A stretch of DNA of 64,000 bases, taken from Lysinibacillus agricola (GTDB taxonomy: Bacteria > Bacillota > Bacilli > Bacillales_A > Planococcaceae). How positions within the stretch are numbered: position 1 is the stretch's first letter; each line of letters begins with the position of its first letter. The DNA lies in contig NZ_CP067341.1 of assembly GCF_016638705.1 (NCBI RefSeq), positions 3,413,501 through 3,477,500 of the forward strand. The letters run 5' to 3'. The notes below the pieces were generated by a model, which was not told the DNA's origin, did not search any database, and was given only the letters and a program-made list of their open reading frames with translations. A program made the translations under genes and the position numbers. Of this stretch, positions 40,214 through 48,902 are shown in pieces.

Positions 40214-40730
40214 CAAAATCCTCCTTTAGCTCTTCCTTTAAAGTCCTCATCGCATTATGTAGCCTCGATTTAACTGTACCAAGCGGAATGGACAAAATTT
40301 GTGCAATTTCCTCCTGCGGTAAATCATGATAATAAACAAGCAAAATAACAGCTCGTTGCTTTTCGGGTAATTGAAGAATCGCTTCTTGAATCGTTAATTT
40401 CTCGTCAGCAGACATTCGATGACTTGACGTCGGTACTAAAAACGGGAAGAGCGTGCGCCATTTTTTCCGCCGGTTCAATTTATTAATCATTAAGCGATAA
40501 GCGATTTGAAATAAAAATGCTTTAACCGTTCCCTTTTGTTGGTCAAAATCTTCTTTTATATATTGTAAACGCTCAAAGGTATCTTGCACAATATCAATGC
40601 TTAGCTGATCTTCCCGAGTATAGCGAAATAAAAAGCAGTACAATGGCTCATACAAACGACTATAGAGCTGTTCAAAGCCCTCGACATCTCCGTTTTTATA
40701 GGCCTCCATCCACTCTTCATTACTTATCAT
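40206..40730 (-). CDS. ECF-type sigma factor (second)
   Basis: This 174-residue ECF sigma has region 2 at about 20-85 (YCFLFRYTREDQLSIDIVQDTFERL) and region 4 at about 118-165 (HDLPQEEIAQILSIPLGTVKSRL). It overlaps the upstream membrane-protein gene by 11 bp and the downstream small protein by 8 bp. It is thus the fourth gene of a tight five-gene ABC operon, and the promoter at 42614-42643 may be its own target. Confidence 0.93.
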   Translation of the reverse strand: MISNEEWMEAYKNGDVEGFEQLYSRLYEPLYCFLFRYTREDQLSIDIVQDTFERLQYIKEDFDQQKGTVKAFLFQIAYRLMINKLNRRKKWRTLFPFLVPTSSHRMSADEKLTIQEAILQLPEKQRAVILLVYYHDLPQEEIAQILSIPLGTVKSRLHNAMRTLKEELKEDFDA

Positions 40731-41097
40731 CTAGCTCATCCCCCCAATGAGCCTTAATGGACTTCAACGTCATGGACACACGTGAAACTAAGTATGCGAC
40801 TATTACAATGACCCATGCTTGCGATTGATTTGTAAAAAACTGCACATACGGATTTTCGATTGTTTGAGAGAAAGACAAAAGCATGTTTAATGCCTGCACA
40901 CAAAGTATTGTATATATGGCTAAAACGAGCGTTAAAGTATCAAATACATTCCACCGTAAATAAATTGTTGTTTTTTTATAATTAATTTTTCCATTTTCGC
41001 GAACAACATATTTTTTATTCATCGGGATTGTAATTCCTAAAATAATAATAGTCCAAACTCCAACGACAATAAAAGATACAATAAATCCAATTCCCAT
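40720..41097 (-). CDS. Membrane protein of the ABC/ECF operon
   Basis: This 125-residue protein has three or four hydrophobic segments: IVSFIVVGVWTIIILGIT at the N-terminus, TLTLVLAIYTILCVQALNML near 55 and AWVIVIVAYLVSRVS near 95. No family is recognised. It lies 8 nt after the ABC permease and overlaps the sigma gene, so it probably serves the transporter or the signalling to sigma. Confidence 0.7.
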   Translation of the reverse strand: MGIGFIVSFIVVGVWTIIILGITIPMNKKYVVRENGKINYKKTTIYLRWNVFDTLTLVLAIYTILCVQALNMLLSFSQTIENPYVQFFTNQSQAWVIVIVAYLVSRVSMTLKSIKAHWGDELDDK

Positions 41098-41105
41098 AAA
41101 ATCAC

Positions 41106-41864
41106 CTACTGACTGGTATATACTTTTTTAGCGATGGCTGCTAACACCAGGCTAATCATTGCTAAAATTATACAATATTGATATTGCGGAAGCCACGTTT
41201 CGTCAAATAAATTCAAGTACATTTGCAAACTATCAAATAAATAAAGCATTGGATTCCAGATTAAGAAAATAAAATAATCTTGAGGGTTTTTCTCTGCAAG
41301 CGTTAAAAACAACGATGTCATCTGTATTGAAAACATAAATAGTAACATAATCGGCACTAGCATGCTTTGAGCTACTTTCTCGTTTTTAAATAGACCTGCT
41401 AATATAAAACTCAATGGATATAATGCCAGTAAAACAAAATTACTCATTAAAATAATCATAAAATAAGATAAAAGTGAAATATCAATGATGAAGGAATAGC
41501 CAATGAGTATTAGCACTAAAAATACATTTAATAATGTAAAGACACCTATTCCCATCCCAATATAGTAAGTGTGTGGCTTAATACCTGTTCGATGTATCCA
41601 TTGGAAGGTTTTATTAACCTTCATATCTACCAAATAAATTGTGGCACTGGAAAAAGCAAAGGAGAAAATTAACATTATAATAGAGAGTGGAAGAAACTGA
41701 CCTTTAATCATAATATCGATAAAATTGGTAGCATCTCCAGTAATCATATTTTTACATATAACTGAACTAATCATAAACATAATAGCTGGAAGTACATTTC
41801 CAAAAACCATTCCTGGATTACGCACACTTTCTAACATATACATTTTTGCAATTTGTTTAATCAT
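41106..41864 (-). CDS. ABC-2 type permease
   Basis: This 252-residue membrane protein has about six segments, in the ABC-2 (drug or polymer export) layout. It overlaps the ATPase gene by 4 bp (ATGA-type coupling). No substrate can be inferred. Together with the ATPase it makes one exporter module, here physically linked to an ECF sigma gene. Confidence 0.82.
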   Translation of the reverse strand: MIKQIAKMYMLESVRNPGMVFGNVLPAIMFMISSVICKNMITGDATNFIDIMIKGQFLPLSIIMLIFSFAFSSATIYLVDMKVNKTFQWIHRTGIKPHTYYIGMGIGVFTLLNVFLVLILIGYSFIIDISLLSYFMIILMSNFVLLALYPLSFILAGLFKNEKVAQSMLVPIMLLFMFSIQMTSLFLTLAEKNPQDYFIFLIWNPMLYLFDSLQMYLNLFDETWLPQYQYCIILAMISLVLAAIAKKVYTSQ

Positions 41865-42583
41865 CCTGCTTTCCCTCCTAAAATTTGGCCTGTCACTTCA
41901 TAGTAGAGACCTTCGATTCCCGGCAATTTCGCCTCTGTGTATTTTTGATAGAGATCATCCTGTGTGCTATTTTCAATAAGCTTACCTTCTTTTAAAATGA
42001 CTACATAATCAAATAGCGGTTCTAAACCTGCCACCTCATGACTAATAATAATAATCATTTTGTTACGTTGACGAATTTCATCTTGTAAGTAAAACATCAA
42101 TTGCTTTTTCTTCGTTAAATCTAAATCAGCAAACGGCTCATCTAAAATGATGATTGGTTTATTTAATAAAAAAGATAGATAGATTGATACTGCTTTTCTC
42201 TGACCGCCTGAAGCATTTTTCAATAAGATGTGGTCATAAGTCGGTAACCCTAATATTTCATATAGCTCTTCCAAATCAACCTTATTGTTCGTCAATGTAG
42301 TAAAAAGAGCCATTACTTCACGAATTTTAAGATGCTGATAACTCGAAAAAAATTGGTACTGTAGCGCTACTTGCTCATGCACATGTTGGGAAGCATCATT
42401 GAATACAATGGAACCACCATCCGGTTTTTCATCCCCGGCTATACATTTTGATAATGTAGATTTACCCGCTCCATTCTGACCTAATAATAAATAACAATAG
42501 CCCATTTTAAATGTGGCTGACACACCATCCAAAACGTTCACACCATTATATTTTTTCACAATATCCTTCACAATAAGCTCCAA
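41861..42583 (-). CDS. ABC transporter ATPase
   Basis: This 240-residue ATPase has Walker A LLGQNGAGKSTLSK at about 33-46, the signature NASGGQRKAVSIYLSFLL near 131, Walker B PIIILDEPFADLDL near 151 and the switch His in IIISHEV near 180. The Q-loop reads YQFFSS. The start is TTG at 42583 with TAGGAGGG upstream. It is the first gene of the ABC/ECF operon. Confidence 0.93.
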   Translation of the reverse strand: MELIVKDIVKKYNGVNVLDGVSATFKMGYCYLLLGQNGAGKSTLSKCIAGDEKPDGGSIVFNDASQHVHEQVALQYQFFSSYQHLKIREVMALFTTLTNNKVDLEELYEILGLPTYDHILLKNASGGQRKAVSIYLSFLLNKPIIILDEPFADLDLTKKKQLMFYLQDEIRQRNKMIIIISHEVAGLEPLFDYVVILKEGKLIENSTQDDLYQKYTEAKLPGIEGLYYEVTGQILGGKAG

Positions 42584-42613
42584 AATAAACCCTCCTAATT
42601 TTTATGTTCACTG

Positions 42614-42643
42614 ACTATACAAACGGCAATTGGAAAAGGTTCA
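42614..42643 (-). promoter_or_regulatory. Putative ECF promoter of the ABC/sigma operon
   Basis: On the minus strand, TGAACC (42643-42638), 16 bp, TGTATAGT (42621-42614), about 30 bp before the first gene. It resembles the element before the first ECF operon (5133-5162). The rest of 42644-42840 shows no other feature. Confidence 0.5.
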
Positions 42644-42850
42644 TTTTATTTTTTTAAAAATGAAATTAAATTATATGTTTCTATAAAATGATTTTTTATG
42701 TAAAATACATATTTATTGGGAATTAAGTAAACAAAAAGGAATATCATCTTAATATGGCTCTGACAGATGTTTGAGAGCGGTTAGGGCAAGAAATTTTTAT
42801 CTTGTTTTTCCTGTACGATTAATAATACTAACTTAAAGGGAGTTACCTAA

Positions 42851-43438
42851 GTGCGCGATTTTGAAGAACTTAAGTATTTTTTAGAACCTCATTTTGGTTT
42901 GAAGATAGGATGGGAGCTAATCGAATACGCTGTTATTGAACATCGACAACAAAGTAAAACAGAACGATCCGAATTCAAAAAAGAACTTTTATATATGAAA
43001 CAACTGTTAGAACAAAATCAATATGAAAAAATACAACAAATTATTAAGAAGAATAATTTAGAAAATACAAAGCTTTACAATATTGATAAAATACAAAAAT
43101 TTATTGATAAGGTTTTACCTATTATTGAGAAATATGAATATAAAAAAGGTATCCCTTATGTCCCATTTAAAGCTTTAAACTATTTGTTTGATACAATTAT
43201 TACTCCACCTAAAACAAAATTATCGTTCGACTTTATTGCTATAGATATTAAAAGAGAAGGGGATACATTTATACATCATATCTTGCAAGATTTAAAATAT
43301 GTAGAAAAAGCCTTTATGGAGAAAGATGAGGCTAAGATTCAAAAGTTACTACAACTTTCCAGAGAAAAAGGGATTACTATTTTTGAATCAGAGCATCGAG
43401 ATGAATTTATCCAAGTAGTAACGAACGAATTAAGTTAA
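42851..43438 (+). CDS. Hypothetical protein, charged and helical
   Basis: This 195-residue protein starts at GTG, with AAAGGGAG upstream. It is lysine- and glutamate-rich, without membrane segments, cysteines or a recognisable domain: helical FKKELLYMKQLLEQNQYEKI, then GIPYVPFKALNYLFDTIITP. Composition is AT-rich compared with neighbours. It stands alone before the insertion-sequence nest. No function can be offered. Confidence 0.6.
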   Translation: MRDFEELKYFLEPHFGLKIGWELIEYAVIEHRQQSKTERSEFKKELLYMKQLLEQNQYEKIQQIIKKNNLENTKLYNIDKIQKFIDKVLPIIEKYEYKKGIPYVPFKALNYLFDTIITPPKTKLSFDFIAIDIKREGDTFIHHILQDLKYVEKAFMEKDEAKIQKLLQLSREKGITIFESEHRDEFIQVVTNELS

Positions 43439-43609
43439 GAAATAAGTATGTTTTATAAAAAAATTGCCCCTAAATAGCCACACACCGAACTTTAAAATAT
43501 TGGTGAGAGTGCTTTTCAGTCGGACACTGTATACCCTAACATGCAAAAAGACCTCTCACCGTGGGAGGGCACTGAAAAACTTACGTTTTCATAAAAGCGA
43601 ACCTTTTTA

Positions 43610-43644
43610 AAATAAGGCACTTCTTAACAGGAAGTGCCTTATTT
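43610..43644 (-). terminator. Terminator after the IS1182 transposase remnant
   Basis: AAATAAGGCACTTC-TTAACAG-GAAGTGCCTTATTT, a 14-bp perfect stem with T-rich flanks. Confidence 0.8.
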
Positions 43645-43657
43645 CTGTCTCTATTCC

Positions 43658-44198
43658 TTATTCATTTTCGTTTAGTAGCTTTAATATCCGTTTCAAATTG
43701 ACGGCGAATATCGTTGTAGCACCTTGAATTTCCATGCCAAATAGACCCGCAGTCGATGCCGTATCGTACCCGTGTCCGTTTTTTAATTCACTATTCTTTG
43801 CTTCTACTTTATAGCAATTTGCGGCTAATCGCTTAAATGCTTCCGTATTTTGAAATGCTTCTTGTTCGGCATGTGTATCCGACTTAATTGTGACAGAATA
43901 TGTTTTACTTTTTGCGCCTTCTTTATAACAGCCCTCTCTCATTGGACATACTTTGCATTTTTCAATATCAAAATAATATGTCTGACTTTGACTCTTACTC
44001 GTTCCTTTTTTACCCGCACGTGCTTGGAGGAATGGCATTACGTCCATTATCTAAACAATATTTTGTTTTTAACTCTTCTAAAATGAATGAAAAATCAACA
44101 AGTTCATTGATTTGGCGAAGCATATTATCTTTTGGCACAACAATATCGTAGATCGCCATATATGGACTTAAATTAAGGGTTTCTTGATTTGAAATCAT
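43658..44198 (-). pseudogene. IS1182-family transposase, internally deleted
   Basis: The N-terminus (MISNQETLNLSPYMAIYDIV, then VPKDNMLRQINELVDFSF, 44198 down to about 44020) is that of IS1182 transposases. It is followed at once, in another frame, by the C-terminal zinc-knuckle and end region (YFDIEKCKVCPMREGCYKEG, KSDTHAEQEAFQNTEAF, GLFGMEIQGATTIF). The catalytic middle of about 250 residues is missing, so the copy is dead. Confidence 0.85.
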
Positions 44199-44353
44199 CG
44201 GGGGCACCACCTGCACATTAATGTTCTTTTATTATAAAGGAAAACGTGACTAAAATAATAGTGTGATACATTGCGTTGTTTGGAGAAGCATCGCTCGACT
44301 CCTGCGGGAAAGCGAGACAGACGAGACCCCGCACGAAGCGAAGCGTAGGAGGA

Positions 44354-44365
44354 GGCTCGGCGCTC
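44354..44365. repeat. Target-site duplication (left copy)
   Basis: GGCTCGGCGCTC, repeated exactly at 45995-46006 on the other side of the IS231-like element. Confidence 0.9.
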
Positions 44366-45994
44366 CATAGCTGTCAACTTAAGATTTTAAAAAATATCCA
44401 ATTGATTATTTTTTTAATGAACAATGAGTTTTACGTTTATAGAAAGAGGGAAAGTATTTTTGGGAATACCAAATAAACTACCCTTATAGATATGGTAATT
44501 TTTGGTTATTCTATATAAGTTGAAGGCGTTTAAAGGCTGTCCCCTTGATGGATTTCGGTTTCCTAGCGGTTTTTAGAAGTAATTGAGTAGCTGCTTGGAC
44601 TATGTCTTTAAACGACTGCCCTTTTTTTATACTCATTTCGTAAAGTTTAGGTAAAACGACTGTAGCGATACTGCTTGTAGCGACCACTTCACTAATTTCT
44701 ACTTGTTTCTCTTCCCAAATGAAATTTCTCAATTGATACGCAATCAATTGGCTAATTAAATAGACGAGGATGGTGCCGTATAAATGGCAGAGCCACCTTT
44801 TCCTTCTTCATCACTTTGAAATGGTCTATTTCCAAATTAGACTTCCATACTTTAAAAAGTTAATTCGACTTGCCAACGCAAGCGATATAATTCAACGATT
44901 TGACGTGCAGAGATCCACTCAGGGCAGATTGGATATATAAATGGTAATGCCTGCTAAATCACGCACCACTTGTTTTGGTACCTTTCCTGATTTGACAGCC
45001 CGGCGATTAATTTTTTTGGATTTGTTGTTCCTCACGGTGCTCATTATGCGAAAAAAATAATACAGCGGGCTGGAAAAATGGGCATCTCGTCCAAAAATAA
45101 ACTTCTTCTAATTCTAAATATTCTCCTGGTACTAACTTTTTCACAAAGCGCCACTAAATCAATCCGATGATACAGACTACTTTGAATCACTTTTGCCATT
45201 TGGATGATACGATGGGAATGGATTTTTAAAAAGCTACATACCCGTCTGTTCGCACTTTTTGAGATAAAAAAATGCTTCTTTTGCTCTCTATCTTTTTAAA
45301 AATTTTTCAAAGCTAAAGTAACCTAAATCTTGCATACAGAGTTCATTCTCTGTAATAAATGGAATCCTACTGGCGCCCATCTTAGCATCATTGATATTTT
45401 TGGAAAAGCAACGTGAAGAAATGTCGATTGACCAGAAAGAATATCGTATTCAAACTGAATTTTTCGCTGATGCTTGTTGAGTTTTTTTGTGCGTTTTTTT
45501 GAAACGTTCTGGCACGCTAACGACAGTGGAATCCAATACACGAATACTTGAAAACGGCCATGAATCCGTCAAAGAGAGCGATGGGAGCTGTAGTTGTTGT
45601 TGTTCGAGTAAAAACTCTTGAATGAGCCGCTGTAAAAAAAAGCTGTGGCTTCAGGTGTGAATTTTTTTATCTACAGCTGCACGACTAATCAAAAATATCT
45701 TGTTCTGTTAGTAATTTTTGTACATAGTTCTTGAATCGTACAGTCTACTAAATTACCGTGAACATGAAAAAGTAAAGAAAGAAAATCGCTAGCTGTTACA
45801 AGGCGCTTTCTTTTGATGAAACCAGTTTCCCTTGCGATTTCATCTACTCTTTCAGGGCGAATGAATTCAAATAACTTTTGGAGTAACTGTACATGTTTTG
45901 GCATCATCATAAAAAAACTCCTTTCAAAAAGTTAGTAATTATCTATACCAACTTTTTAAAAGGAATACACATTTTTCTTAAGTTGACAGCTATG
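44366..45994 (-). mobile_element. IS231-like (IS4 family) element, 1629 bp
   Basis: Perfect 19-bp inverted ends CATAGCTGTCAACTTAAGA at 44366-44384 and 45994-45976 resemble the IS231 end CATGCCCATCAACTTAAG. A 12-bp target duplication GGCTCGGCGCTC flanks both sides, and the length is typical of IS231/IS4. The single transposase gene (minus strand) is broken by frameshifts. The intact ends and perfect duplication suggest insertion not long ago, yet the gene is already dead. Confidence 0.9.
44511..45910 (-). pseudogene. IS4-family transposase, frameshifted
   Basis: Fragments in several frames include an N-terminal part (MMMPKHVQLLQKLFEFIRPE, 45910 down to 45689), a middle part (about 45541-45323) and a C-terminal part (FIWEEKQVEISEVVATSSIA, 44747-44511). 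At least three disruptions separate them. The order and element length fit IS231-type transposases of about 460 residues. Confidence 0.8.
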
Positions 45995-46006
45995 GGCTCG
46001 GCGCTC
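45995..46006. repeat. Target-site duplication (right copy)
   Basis: GGCTCGGCGCTC, matching 44354-44365. Confidence 0.9.
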
Positions 46007-46072
46007 GCCCGCGGAAAGCGAGCGGAATGCTTCGGAAAACAACAGTAGAGTCACAGTGCCAAATGAAAAAAG

Positions 46073-46109
46073 CGAGGTATTCAACGATTAAATCGTTGAA
46101 TACCTCGCA
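46073..46109 (-). terminator. Perfect 18-bp hairpin in the 5' part of the IS1182-like element
   Basis: GCGAGGTATTCAACGATT and its exact reverse complement meet almost without a loop, and on the minus strand TTTTTT follows. It could shield the transposase from read-in transcription, as in many insertion sequences. Confidence 0.7.
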
Positions 46110-46167
46110 ATGTGAGAAGATATGGACTTTTTCAGTGCCCTCCACCGTGGAAAGGTCTTTTTGTTAG

Positions 46168-47271
46168 TTAGGATTTTATTATTTTCCAAAATTCTGTTCC
46201 ATAGTTTTTATTAGTACATTCAACGGGTATTTGTGTTTCTGCAAAGTCATCGCCAACCTCTATCTTGTTTACCTGATTTTGTAATGGTGAGCCAAATGAA
46301 AATTCTAGTTGCAAATCAGTAAGGTTAAACAAAATTGAATGCACTGTTCCAAAGCTTTCTTTGTAATTATGAACGGATAATCCTTTAGGAAACTCTGTTA
46401 AAAGAAGTTCTTGGATTTCATGCATAGATCTTTTTCCACTTTCCTTAAATTTCCTCTCTAAAATATCATATCTTAATTGAGAATGTTCGAGCTTCCTTGG
46501 CTCTATTTCTTGTATTGCCGAAAATAGTCCATGATTAGTTGCAATAAGATAATCTAGTTCAGCACGTTTAACTTCTTTTATTCCGTCATATGTCCCAATC
46601 AAAGCTGCGTCTCCACTTGCATCAGCTAAAAGTAAATTCATATTTGTTCCTACCGGCATATTGTTAACCATATAAATAGCCTCTTCTACATTTTTACAAT
46701 TTTCTAATAGAGCTCTTACGATAACCATAAACTGTAAGCCAGTCACTGCCGGTGGTCTCATGCCAGGATATTTACCAATTGGCATACCACACGATGCATA
46801 TGCAACACATAGCCCCTTCTCATTCAAGCCTTCACTTCGACCGAATGTGGAAACAGAAAATCCTGTATGAGTATATTTTCCTTCGACTGCTGTGGTACAT
46901 AAGCGCATATCTGAAATATCAGGTGATAAATCATAATTTCTTACGACATATGTTTTACCATCAGCCATTTTTCCAGGCAAAATCGCTCCTAAACTACATC
47001 CCCCAGGAATTAACCACGCATTTTGATAAAAATTTAGTTGGTTGGGCTCATAGCCAAAGCCTTCCGCAAAGCCCGCTAATTCTTTATTTAACCCTGGGCA
47101 ATATTGCTCTATTTGTGCTGTCATATCAAAATAAGCTTTGTCAGAAGTGATATTATCCGTAAAGAATAGTGATTTTGCAATTGGATTTTTTTGCAATTCT
47201 CGCGCTTGTTGTATGCCAATCTCGTACGAACCACCTTTAAGAAATGCAAACTGCCCTGTATTTGTTTTCAT
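46168..47271 (-). CDS. C45 family autoproteolytic acyltransferase/hydrolase
   Basis: This 367-residue Ntn hydrolase is of the acyl-CoA:6-APA acyltransferase (penicillin acylase-like, C45) family. The processing site and nucleophile Cys92 lie in WLIPGGCSLGAILPG; RNYDLSPD and STFGRSEGLNEKGLCVAYAS follow, as in the family. Members cleave themselves and then hydrolyse linear amides; the substrate here is unknown. The ATG at 47271 (MKTNTGQFAF) has GGAG seven nt upstream, better than the longer frame. It lies downstream of the MerR-type gene on the same strand. Its TAA falls in the end of the mobile element. Confidence 0.85.
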   Translation of the reverse strand: MKTNTGQFAFLKGGSYEIGIQQARELQKNPIAKSLFFTDNITSDKAYFDMTAQIEQYCPGLNKELAGFAEGFGYEPNQLNFYQNAWLIPGGCSLGAILPGKMADGKTYVVRNYDLSPDISDMRLCTTAVEGKYTHTGFSVSTFGRSEGLNEKGLCVAYASCGMPIGKYPGMRPPAVTGLQFMVIVRALLENCKNVEEAIYMVNNMPVGTNMNLLLADASGDAALIGTYDGIKEVKRAELDYLIATNHGLFSAIQEIEPRKLEHSQLRYDILERKFKESGKRSMHEIQELLLTEFPKGLSVHNYKESFGTVHSILFNLTDLQLEFSFGSPLQNQVNKIEVGDDFAETQIPVECTNKNYGTEFWKIIKS

Positions 47272-47358
47272 TGATATACTCCATTCCATATAGTACTTGC
47301 AAGACATTTCTACCCTTGCTAAATACAGAATAAAGTCTCCATCTACTGGAGAGTTTAG

Positions 47359-48207
47359 CTAGTTTCTTACTTTCACAAATACTTTTGTCAAAAAATCATT
47401 TGGATGTAGCTCAATATTTGGTCTAATATTAATTGGATTTACTACGTCAGATGGGATTAGCCCCTTTATGTATTGCTCCATAAACAGTCCTTCTACATGA
47501 AGGGATTGTTCAGTTAGCCATTTCTGCAAGCGACTATAGCCAAAATTCAACTCTGAATACGGTCCATTTATATTTATACAAGCATACTTGCCTTCAGGTA
47601 TTATTTTAATATACTCCCCCAGTTGAGTTGCTTTTACCGGTAACAGTAGTTCAACATCCGCTATATTTTTCTCCCTGTCCTGTTGATGAAAAATTGCAGT
47701 AAGCTTACCTTCTATCTCTAATTGATATGCATAGATTCGTTCAAATAATTTTTGTACTAGCCTATCCATTTCAATAATATTGATCTTTTCACGAATGGCA
47801 AGCACCTGTATTTTTGGTCGTTCTTCTATGTAACAACTTGATAATGTTGGCTTTGGATTAAATGTCTCAGCGTTCCTTAGAGAATTTTTCACTTGGACAA
47901 TATTATGAATTTGTTGAGCAATCATTTCTTGTTGGTGCTCTAATTCCTGAACTTTTTTATGTAATCTTAGCTCTAAATCTTGCCGATCATTTTTTCCTTT
48001 CACAATCTGTTCGATCTCTTTTAATGAAAAATGACAATTTTTTAGCACCCGAATCATATTTAGTTCTTTCATTTTATCGTAATCAAAATAACGATAACCG
48101 GTCACTTCATCTATAAAGGATGGTTCGAGTAATCCAATATCGCTATAGTAACGAATAGTCTTTACAGGAACATTACACAGGTTCGAAAATTTTCCTATGC
48201 TATACAA
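47359..48207 (-). CDS. MerR family regulator with effector-binding domain
   Basis: This 282-residue BmrR/BltR-type activator has a MerR helix-turn-helix at residues 1-70 (YSIGKFSNLCNVPVKTIRYY, SDIGLLEPSFIDEVTGYRYF). A dimerising coiled coil spans about 75-110, and a GyrI-like drug-binding domain (PEGKYACININGPYSELNFG near 200) is at the C-terminus. It probably senses a hydrophobic ligand and controls the adjacent acyltransferase gene 87 nt downstream. Confidence 0.9.
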   Translation of the reverse strand: MYSIGKFSNLCNVPVKTIRYYSDIGLLEPSFIDEVTGYRYFDYDKMKELNMIRVLKNCHFSLKEIEQIVKGKNDRQDLELRLHKKVQELEHQQEMIAQQIHNIVQVKNSLRNAETFNPKPTLSSCYIEERPKIQVLAIREKINIIEMDRLVQKLFERIYAYQLEIEGKLTAIFHQQDREKNIADVELLLPVKATQLGEYIKIIPEGKYACININGPYSELNFGYSRLQKWLTEQSLHVEGLFMEQYIKGLIPSDVVNPINIRPNIELHPNDFLTKVFVKVRN

Positions 48208-48466
48208 AAGAACACCTTCTTTTTAATTTAGTTAATTTCGATTCATCGTGCTTTTTCATTCATATTGAATGAATTAAAATAAACCTCTCTTTGCTTAGTT
48301 ATTGTACGTTAAAGTTGTAATAATTGTTTCACTATAATGCACTTCACCATAAGGCATCCATTAAATTGAATTGCTCTACGTCTCAACAATCTGCTTTCGC
48401 TCTAATCAACGTATTGACAAATAACAGCGACAGCTTGCCCAAATACATAAGGTGAAAAGATGCCTA

Positions 48467-48530
48467 AAAACCAAAAGAGTATGCTCATCATTTTTTGATT
48501 TGAGCATACTTCTTTAGGTTAAATACTAAT
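48467..48530. terminator. Hairpin in the 48.2-48.9 kb intergenic region
   Basis: CCTAAA outside, then AAGAGTATGCTCA pairing with TGAGCATACTTCTTTAGG around an AT-rich loop. No intact gene ends here. The 48208-48756 stretch holds this hairpin, a GC-rich tandem repeat and possible gene fragments only. Confidence 0.5.
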
Positions 48531-48556
48531 TTGTTTCGTATGTGCATTACCTTGTT

Positions 48557-48678
48557 TCCATGGGTATTGCCCTCTGCTCGCGGATTTCCTTGCTTTCGAG
48601 GGTATTTGCCCTGCTTCCGCGGGTATTTCCGTGGGTATTGCCCTCTGCTCGCGGGATTTACCTTTCGCGGGTATTTAC
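48557..48678. repeat. GC-rich short tandem repeat
   Basis: GGGTATTGCCCTCTGCTCGC occurs identically at 48562 and 48633. Variants GGGTATTT and CTTTCGAGGGTATTTGCC, CTTCCGCGGGTATTTCC and CTTTCGCGGGTATTTAC fill the rest, at periods of about 20-25 bp. It is much richer in GC than the surroundings. Confidence 0.75.
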
Positions 48679-48756
48679 TTTCCTTCTATGTAATTGCTAA
48701 TCTAAAGTAGTCAATTATTGCTCAACAAGATTGAACACTTTTTGCCAGAATCAAAC

Positions 48757-48863
48757 TTATAAGAATCCAACTACATCTCCTTCTTTGACAGAAAACGATT
48801 TATTATCCAGTACCTTTTTTCAGCAAAATGTTGTGTGAGGTTCTTTACTTCTAGTACATTCAT
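48757..48863 (-). pseudogene. ABC-transporter ATPase N-terminal fragment
   Basis: Starting at an ATG with AGAAGGAAG upstream, MNVLEVKNLTQHFAEK is followed, after a one-base shift, by VLDNKSFSVKEGDVVGFL and a stop. This is the first 35 residues of an ABC ATPase, up to just before Walker A; the remainder is gone. Confidence 0.7.
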
Positions 48864-48902
48864 TCGTTTTCTTCCTTCTTTATTCACCAATTATTTTTAA
48901 CA

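Larger units (their letters stand above)
44272..46038. repeat. GC-rich intergenic repeat, split by the IS231-like element
   Basis: Left half 44272-44365 (GTTGTTTGGAGAAGCATCGC..., CTCCTGCGGGAAAGCGAGAC) and right half 45995-46038 (GCTCGCCCGCGGAAAGCGAG, ATGCTTCGGAAAACAAC). The ends are inverted repeats of each other (GTTGTTTGGAGAAGCAT against ATGCTTCGGAAAACAAC). Rejoined at the 12-bp duplication the repeat is about 125 bp. Similar GC-rich repeats with CTCCTGCGGGAAAGCGAG are frequent in Bacillaceae genomes as I recall. Confidence 0.75.
43535..46172. mobile_element. IS1182-family element, defective, with nested insertions
   Basis: Near-matching inverted ends: left CAAAAAGACCTCTCACCGTG followed by GGAGGGCACTGAAAAA at about 43543-43578, and right (reverse complement) CAAAAAGACCTTTCCACGGT followed by GGAGGGCACTGAAAAA at about 46128-46163. 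CCTAAC lies outside each. Inside are an internally deleted IS1182-type transposase, a perfect 5' hairpin (46073-46109) and a GC-rich repeat itself interrupted by an IS231-like element. The stop codon of the neighbouring C45 gene lies in the outermost right end. Exact ends are uncertain by a few bases. Confidence 0.7.

Noticed and set aside
42614..42643. Sigma-A promoter for the ABC/ECF operon
   Set aside because: No TTGACA/TATAAT pair at proper spacing was found; the ECF-type layout fits better.
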